DNA from: Afipia sp.
GTDB lineage: Bacteria; Pseudomonadota; Alphaproteobacteria; Rhizobiales; Xanthobacteraceae
Assembly: GCA_017308575.1 (NCBI GenBank)
Contig: JAFKEQ010000003.1
Location: 868,001 to 932,000 of the forward strand
Direction: 5' to 3'
Length of the DNA stretch: 64,000 bases
Below the pieces are notes generated by a model, which saw nothing but the letters and a program-made list of their open reading frames with translations, was not told the DNA's origin and searched no databases. The position numbers were made by a program, and so were the translations under genes. Numbering within the stretch: position 1 is the stretch's first letter; every line of letters begins with the position of its first letter. Below, in pieces: positions 59,986-64,000 of this stretch.

Positions 59986-62859
59986 ATGTCGCTCGTTCAC
60001 GAAACCGATTACGGAACGCCGCTTTCCAAATCCGAGAAGATGGTGACGCTGACCATCGACGGTCAGAGCGTGACGGTGCCCGAGGGTACATCGATCATGC
60101 GCGCAGCCACGGAAATGGGCACGCAGATCCCGAAGCTTTGCGCAACCGATATGGTCGATGCTTTCGGCTCCTGCCGCATGTGTCTTGTCGAAGTGGAGGG
60201 CCGTGCAGGCACGCCTGCGTCGTGCACCACGCCGGTGATGAATGGCCTTGTCGTCCACACCCAGACGGATCGCCTCAAGCAGCTCCGCAAGGGCGTAATG
60301 GAGCTTTATATCTCCGACCATCCGCTCGATTGCCTGACCTGTGCGGCGAACGGCGATTGCGAACTGCAGGATATGGCGGGCGCGGTCGGTTTGCGTGATG
60401 TGCGTTATGGCTATGAGGGCGAGAACCACGTCTTTGCGAAGAACGGCGCCAACGATCGCTGGATGCCGAAGGACGAATCCAACCCGTATTTCACCTACGA
60501 TCCATCGAAGTGCATCGTCTGCTCGCGCTGCGTGCGCGCCTGCGAGGAAGTGCAGGGCACCTTCGCGCTGACGATTGCGGGCCGCGGCTTCGACAGCCGC
60601 GTATCGCCGGGCATGAGCGAAAGTTTCCTTGGTTCCGAATGCGTGTCCTGCGGCGCCTGTGTGCAGGCATGCCCGACGGCGACATTGACCGAAAAGTCGG
60701 TGATCGAGATCGGCCAGCCAGAACACTCGGTCGTGACCACCTGCGCCTATTGCGGCGTCGGCTGCGCCTTCAAGGCGGAAATGCGCGGCGAGGAAGTGGT
60801 GCGTATGGTGCCGTACAAGGACGGCAAGGCCAATCGCGGCCATTCCTGCGTCAAGGGCCGTTTCGCGTGGGGATACACCACCCACAAGGAGCGCATCCTC
60901 AATCCGATGATCCGAGAGAAGATCACCGATCCATGGCGCGAGGTGTCATGGGAGGAAGCGATCAACCATGCGGCCTCGGAATTCAAGCGTATTCAGGCCA
61001 AGTACGGCCGTGACTCCATCGGCGGCATCACGTCGTCCCGCTGCACGAATGAGGAGACCTATCTGGTCCAGAAGCTGATCCGCGCCGGATTCGGCAACAA
61101 CAATGTCGATACCTGCGCGCGCGTCTGTCACTCGCCGACCGGCTACGGCCTGTCGCAGACCTTCGGCACATCCGCGGGCACGCAGGATTTCGACTCCGTC
61201 GAGCATACCGATGTTGCGATGATCATTGGCGCGAACCCGGCCGCGGCGCATCCTGTGTTCGCATCGCGCCTCAGAAAGCGCCTGCGCGAGGGCGCCAAGC
61301 TGATCGTGATCGATCCGCGCGTCACCGACATGGTGAACGGTGCGCCCCATGCGGCGGCGACCCATCACCTGCCGCTGATACCGGGCACCAATGTCGCGGT
61401 TCTTACCGCGATCGCCCATGTCATCGTTACGGAAGGACTCGCCAACGAAGCCTTCGTGCGCGAGCGCTGCGACTGGGCGGAATTCGAGGAGTGGGCCGCC
61501 TTCGTCGCGCTTGCGAAGAACAGCCCCGAAGCAACCGCGATGCAGACGGGCGTCGATCCGAAGATGCTGCGCGAGGCAGCGCGTCTCTACGCCACCGGGG
61601 GCAATGGCGCGATCTACTACGGCCTCGGCGTCACCGAGCACAGCCAGGGTTCGACCACGGTCATGGCGATCGCCAACCTTGCGATGGCGACCGGCAATAT
61701 CGGCCGTCCGGGCGTCGGCGTGAACCCGCTGCGCGGGCAGAACAACGTGCAGGGCTCGTGCGACATGGGCTCGTTCCCGCACGAACTGCCGGGCTATCGC
61801 CATATCTCCGGCGATGCGGTGCGCGAGCAGTTCGAGAGCTTGTGGAACGTTAAGCTCAACAACGAGCCCGGCCTGCGTATCCCGAACATGTTCGATGCCG
61901 CGATCGAAGGCACGTTCATGGGCATGTACTGCCAGGGTGAGGACATCCTGCAGTCCGACCCGAACACCAAGCATGTAGTCGCGGCGCTGTCGTCGATGGA
62001 ATGCGTCGTGGTCCACGACCTGTTCTTGAACGAGACCGCGAATTACGCCCACGTCTTCCTGCCGGGCTCGACCTTCCTTGAGAAGGACGGCACCTTCACC
62101 AACGCGGAGCGCCGCATCCAGCTTGTGCGCAAGGTGATGTCGCCACTTAACGGCTATGCGGACTGGGAAATCACCCTTATGCTATCCAAGGCGATGGGGT
62201 ATAATATGGACTATGATCATCCATCCCAGATCATGGACGAGATCGCGGCATTGACTCCGACCTTTGCGGGGGTTTCGTTCCAGAAGATCGAGCAACTCGG
62301 CTCCGTGCAGTGGCCTTGCAACGAGAAGGCACCGGAGGGCACACCGGTCATGCACATCGATCACTTCGTGCGCGGCAAGGGCAAGTTCGTCATCACCGAA
62401 TATGTGGCGACTGATGAACGTACCGGCCCGCGCTTCCCGCTGCTGCTCACCACGGGTCGCATCCTCAGCCAATACAATGTCGGCGCACAGACACGCCGCA
62501 CCGAGAACGTGGTCTGGCATCCGGAAGACCGTCTCGAGATGCATCCGCACGACGCCGAACAGCGTGGCGTGCGCGACGGCGACTGGGTCCGCCTGGCGAG
62601 CCGTGCGGGCGAAACCACGTTGCGCGCGCTGATTACCGAGCGTGTCGCTCCGGGCGTCGTCTATACGACGTTCCATCATCCGGACACGCAGGCCAACGTC
62701 ATCACCACGGATTTCTCGGACTGGGCGACCAACTGTCCGGAATACAAGGTCACAGCGGTGCAGATTTCGCCGTCGAACGGACCGAGCGAATGGCAGAAGG
62801 AGTATGATGAGCAGGCCCGCAATTCACGCCGAATTGCGCCACTTGAGGCGGCTGAATAA
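59986..62859 (+). CDS. fdsA: Formate dehydrogenase alpha subunit, molybdenum-dependent
   Basis: The 957-residue catalytic subunit oxidises formate to CO2. It has an N-terminal 2Fe-2S domain (CATDMVDAFGSCRMCLVEV), a complex-I-like His/Cys cluster (HPLDCLTCAANGDCELQ), two ferredoxin-type 4Fe-4S clusters (CIVCSRCVRACEE and CVSCGACVQACP) and the molybdopterin-enzyme cluster (CAYCGVGCAF). The metal ligand is a Cys, in DTCARVCHSPTGYGL; no in-frame stop or selenocysteine is used. The last domain binds the second molybdopterin. It is the usual FdsA size. Confidence 0.96.
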   Translation: MSLVHETDYGTPLSKSEKMVTLTIDGQSVTVPEGTSIMRAATEMGTQIPKLCATDMVDAFGSCRMCLVEVEGRAGTPASCTTPVMNGLVVHTQTDRLKQLRKGVMELYISDHPLDCLTCAANGDCELQDMAGAVGLRDVRYGYEGENHVFAKNGANDRWMPKDESNPYFTYDPSKCIVCSRCVRACEEVQGTFALTIAGRGFDSRVSPGMSESFLGSECVSCGACVQACPTATLTEKSVIEIGQPEHSVVTTCAYCGVGCAFKAEMRGEEVVRMVPYKDGKANRGHSCVKGRFAWGYTTHKERILNPMIREKITDPWREVSWEEAINHAASEFKRIQAKYGRDSIGGITSSRCTNEETYLVQKLIRAGFGNNNVDTCARVCHSPTGYGLSQTFGTSAGTQDFDSVEHTDVAMIIGANPAAAHPVFASRLRKRLREGAKLIVIDPRVTDMVNGAPHAAATHHLPLIPGTNVAVLTAIAHVIVTEGLANEAFVRERCDWAEFEEWAAFVALAKNSPEATAMQTGVDPKMLREAARLYATGGNGAIYYGLGVTEHSQGSTTVMAIANLAMATGNIGRPGVGVNPLRGQNNVQGSCDMGSFPHELPGYRHISGDAVREQFESLWNVKLNNEPGLRIPNMFDAAIEGTFMGMYCQGEDILQSDPNTKHVVAALSSMECVVVHDLFLNETANYAHVFLPGSTFLEKDGTFTNAERRIQLVRKVMSPLNGYADWEITLMLSKAMGYNMDYDHPSQIMDEIAALTPTFAGVSFQKIEQLGSVQWPCNEKAPEGTPVMHIDHFVRGKGKFVITEYVATDERTGPRFPLLLTTGRILSQYNVGAQTRRTENVVWHPEDRLEMHPHDAEQRGVRDGDWVRLASRAGETTLRALITERVAPGVVYTTFHHPDTQANVITTDFSDWATNCPEYKVTAVQISPSNGPSEWQKEYDEQARNSRRIAPLEAAE

Positions 62860-63684
62860 TTGGCAAAACCTCCGGCCATAAGCGTTCAACGCTACGTCTG
62901 GCGCGACAGCGGCTTCACCGAAGGCCGCCGTGCGATTCCGGAAGAGACTGCGGTTGCGCTGACTTACAACGGCGGAACCTACGCCGTGATGATGGCGACC
63001 CCGCAGGACCTTGAGGACTTCGCGGTCGGCTTCAGCCTGAATGAAGGGATCGTGCGTTCGCCGCAGGATATCGAGTCGTTCGAGGAACTCGATCTGGACG
63101 ACGGTATCGAGTTGCGCATGTGGCTCGAGACGTCGAATGCGGACCGGTTAAGCGAACGCCGCCGCCACATTGCGGGTCCGACGGGATGTGGCCTGTGCGG
63201 AATCGACTCCATTGTGGAGGCGACCCGTCCTGCGACCATCGTCGGGCTTGGCCGGAGCTTTTCACCGGCTCAGATTATGGACGCCATGCAGAGTATTCAT
63301 CCACTGCAGAAACTGAACGTTGAAACCCGCGCGGTTCACGCGGCGGCATTGTGGGCCCCGGAGCAGGGCGTCATTGCACTGCGGGAGGATGTCGGTCGCC
63401 ATAACGCGCTGGACAAGCTGGCCGGGTCGCTTGCGCGCAACAGTGTGAAGGCCGAAGATGGCATGGTGCTTCTCACGAGCCGTGTGTCGGTCGAAATGGT
63501 TCAGAAGACCGCAGCCATTGGCGCTTCGGTGATGGTGTCGGTTTCGGCGCCGACTGCGCTGGCCGTGAAGATGGCCGACAAGGCGAACATCACGCTGGCG
63601 GCGATTGCGCGTTCGGATGGTTTCGAGGTTTTCACGCATCCGGATCGTATCCTACCCGGAGGGGCTGTTCATGTCGTCGCCTGA
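62860..63684 (+). CDS. fdhD: Formate dehydrogenase accessory sulfurtransferase
   Basis: A 274-residue FdhD/FdsC protein that passes sulfur to the molybdenum cofactor of FdsA. The functional Cys pair is in GPTGCGLCGID and the conserved REDVGRHNALDKL segment follows near residue 180. It begins at TTG 62860, directly after the fdsA stop; the ribosome site is poor, so it probably depends on coupling to fdsA. Its 3' end overlaps fdsD. Confidence 0.95.
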   Translation: MAKPPAISVQRYVWRDSGFTEGRRAIPEETAVALTYNGGTYAVMMATPQDLEDFAVGFSLNEGIVRSPQDIESFEELDLDDGIELRMWLETSNADRLSERRRHIAGPTGCGLCGIDSIVEATRPATIVGLGRSFSPAQIMDAMQSIHPLQKLNVETRAVHAAALWAPEQGVIALREDVGRHNALDKLAGSLARNSVKAEDGMVLLTSRVSVEMVQKTAAIGASVMVSVSAPTALAVKMADKANITLAAIARSDGFEVFTHPDRILPGGAVHVVA

Positions 63685-63895
63685 CCGGCTTGTCTATATG
63701 GCCAACCAGATTGGCAAATTCTTTCACAGCCAGGGCAATGGGAAAGCCGTGCCCGGCATTGCTGAACACATCAAGAAGTTTTGGGATCCTCGAATGCGCA
63801 CCGCGATCCTGGCGCATCTCGATAACGGTGGGGCAGGGCTGGATCCGGACGTAAAGGATGCAGTCATGACCCTGAAAAAAGCAGGAGCGCAGTAG
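63671..63895 (+). CDS. fdsD: Formate dehydrogenase delta subunit
   Basis: A 74-residue protein of the FdsD family. It starts ATG 63671 (MSSPDRLVYMANQIGKFF), overlapping the fdhD stop, and has HIKKFWDPRMRTAILAHL, the family core. FdsD helps the stability or maturation of the FdsGBA complex. It closes the fdsGBA-fdhD-fdsD operon. Confidence 0.93.
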   Translation: MSSPDRLVYMANQIGKFFHSQGNGKAVPGIAEHIKKFWDPRMRTAILAHLDNGGAGLDPDVKDAVMTLKKAGAQ

Positions 63896-63953
63896 ACGGC
63901 AGAAACGCTCAAAAAAAAGAGCGGCTGAATTTATCTTGGGGAGAAAACAGACA

Positions 63954-64000
63954 ATGGCTACACTCGAACAGGCGGGCACCGTTGCAGGTGCCGCGCCGGG
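63954..64000 (+). CDS. Start of an unidentified gene cut by the window end
   Basis: An ATG at 63954 follows a good ribosome site (GGGGAGA at 63938-63944). The first 15 residues are MATLEQAGTVAGAAP. This is too short to identify. It may be in the same transcript as the fds operon, 58 bases after fdsD. Confidence 0.5.
   Translation, partial: MATLEQAGTVAGAAP

Overview
The window is about 64 kb of GC-rich alphaproteobacterial chromosome, most likely from the Bradyrhizobium/Rhodopseudomonas/Afipia group. The reasons are an acpXL-to-lpxXL cluster for very-long-chain fatty acids of lipid A, two adjacent kup genes, a DUF2865 protein, an NAD-linked Fds-type formate dehydrogenase, and many NitT/TauT and TctC-type solute-binding proteins. 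The family assignment is inferred from gene content and protein style; no database was searched. Both ends cut genes: nadE enters at the left and an unidentified reading frame begins at the right edge.

The left part (1-30.5 kb) looks like core genome. It holds NAD synthase, two exported proteins of unknown role, cysS, a small membrane protein, a GNAT acetyltransferase, citramalate synthase, a VOC protein, a LOG-family hydrolase, an Atm1-like ABC exporter, and psd-pssA for phosphatidylethanolamine. These are followed by a MotA/MotB-like stator pair, two tandem Kup potassium transporters, a rhodanese, an aminotransferase and a PotF-like binding protein. The six-gene minus-strand run lpxXL-adh2XL-fabF1XL-fabF2XL-fabZXL-acpXL makes and attaches the very long acyl chain of lipid A. 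ParB-like, MgtC-like, AhpD-like and HerA-like genes come next, then tRNA-Gln(CTG) at 30.85 kb.

From 31 kb the content changes to accessory catabolism. The first module (31-38.9 kb) has a TetR regulator, an acyl-CoA ligase, an enoyl-CoA hydratase, a thiolase-fold protein without the usual nucleophilic cysteine, a DUF35 partner, and a NitT/TauT importer whose genes are split over two loci. Three near-identical palindromes (TTTGCACG-R-TCGTGCGA type) sit in front of its three transcription units and define a compact candidate regulon. The likely logic is import, CoA activation, hydration of an already unsaturated acyl-CoA, then C-C cleavage. A second module (39.6-42.5 kb) has a Rieske protein, a 116-residue protein of unknown function, an ACMSD-type metal-dependent hydrolase/decarboxylase and a TctC binding protein. 

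After a DMT exporter, a LysR and a MocR-type regulator comes a third module (46.4-56.5 kb): a NIPSNAP-like protein, a three-subunit molybdenum hydroxylase that is not a CO dehydrogenase by its active-site loop, a second ACMSD-like hydrolase, a CoxG-like SRPBCC protein, an alpha/beta hydrolase, a complete NitT/TauT importer and another TctC protein. The right end is a LysR gene followed by fdsGBA-fdhD-fdsD, a soluble NAD-dependent molybdenum formate dehydrogenase. No insertion sequence, integrase, rRNA or CRISPR array was seen.
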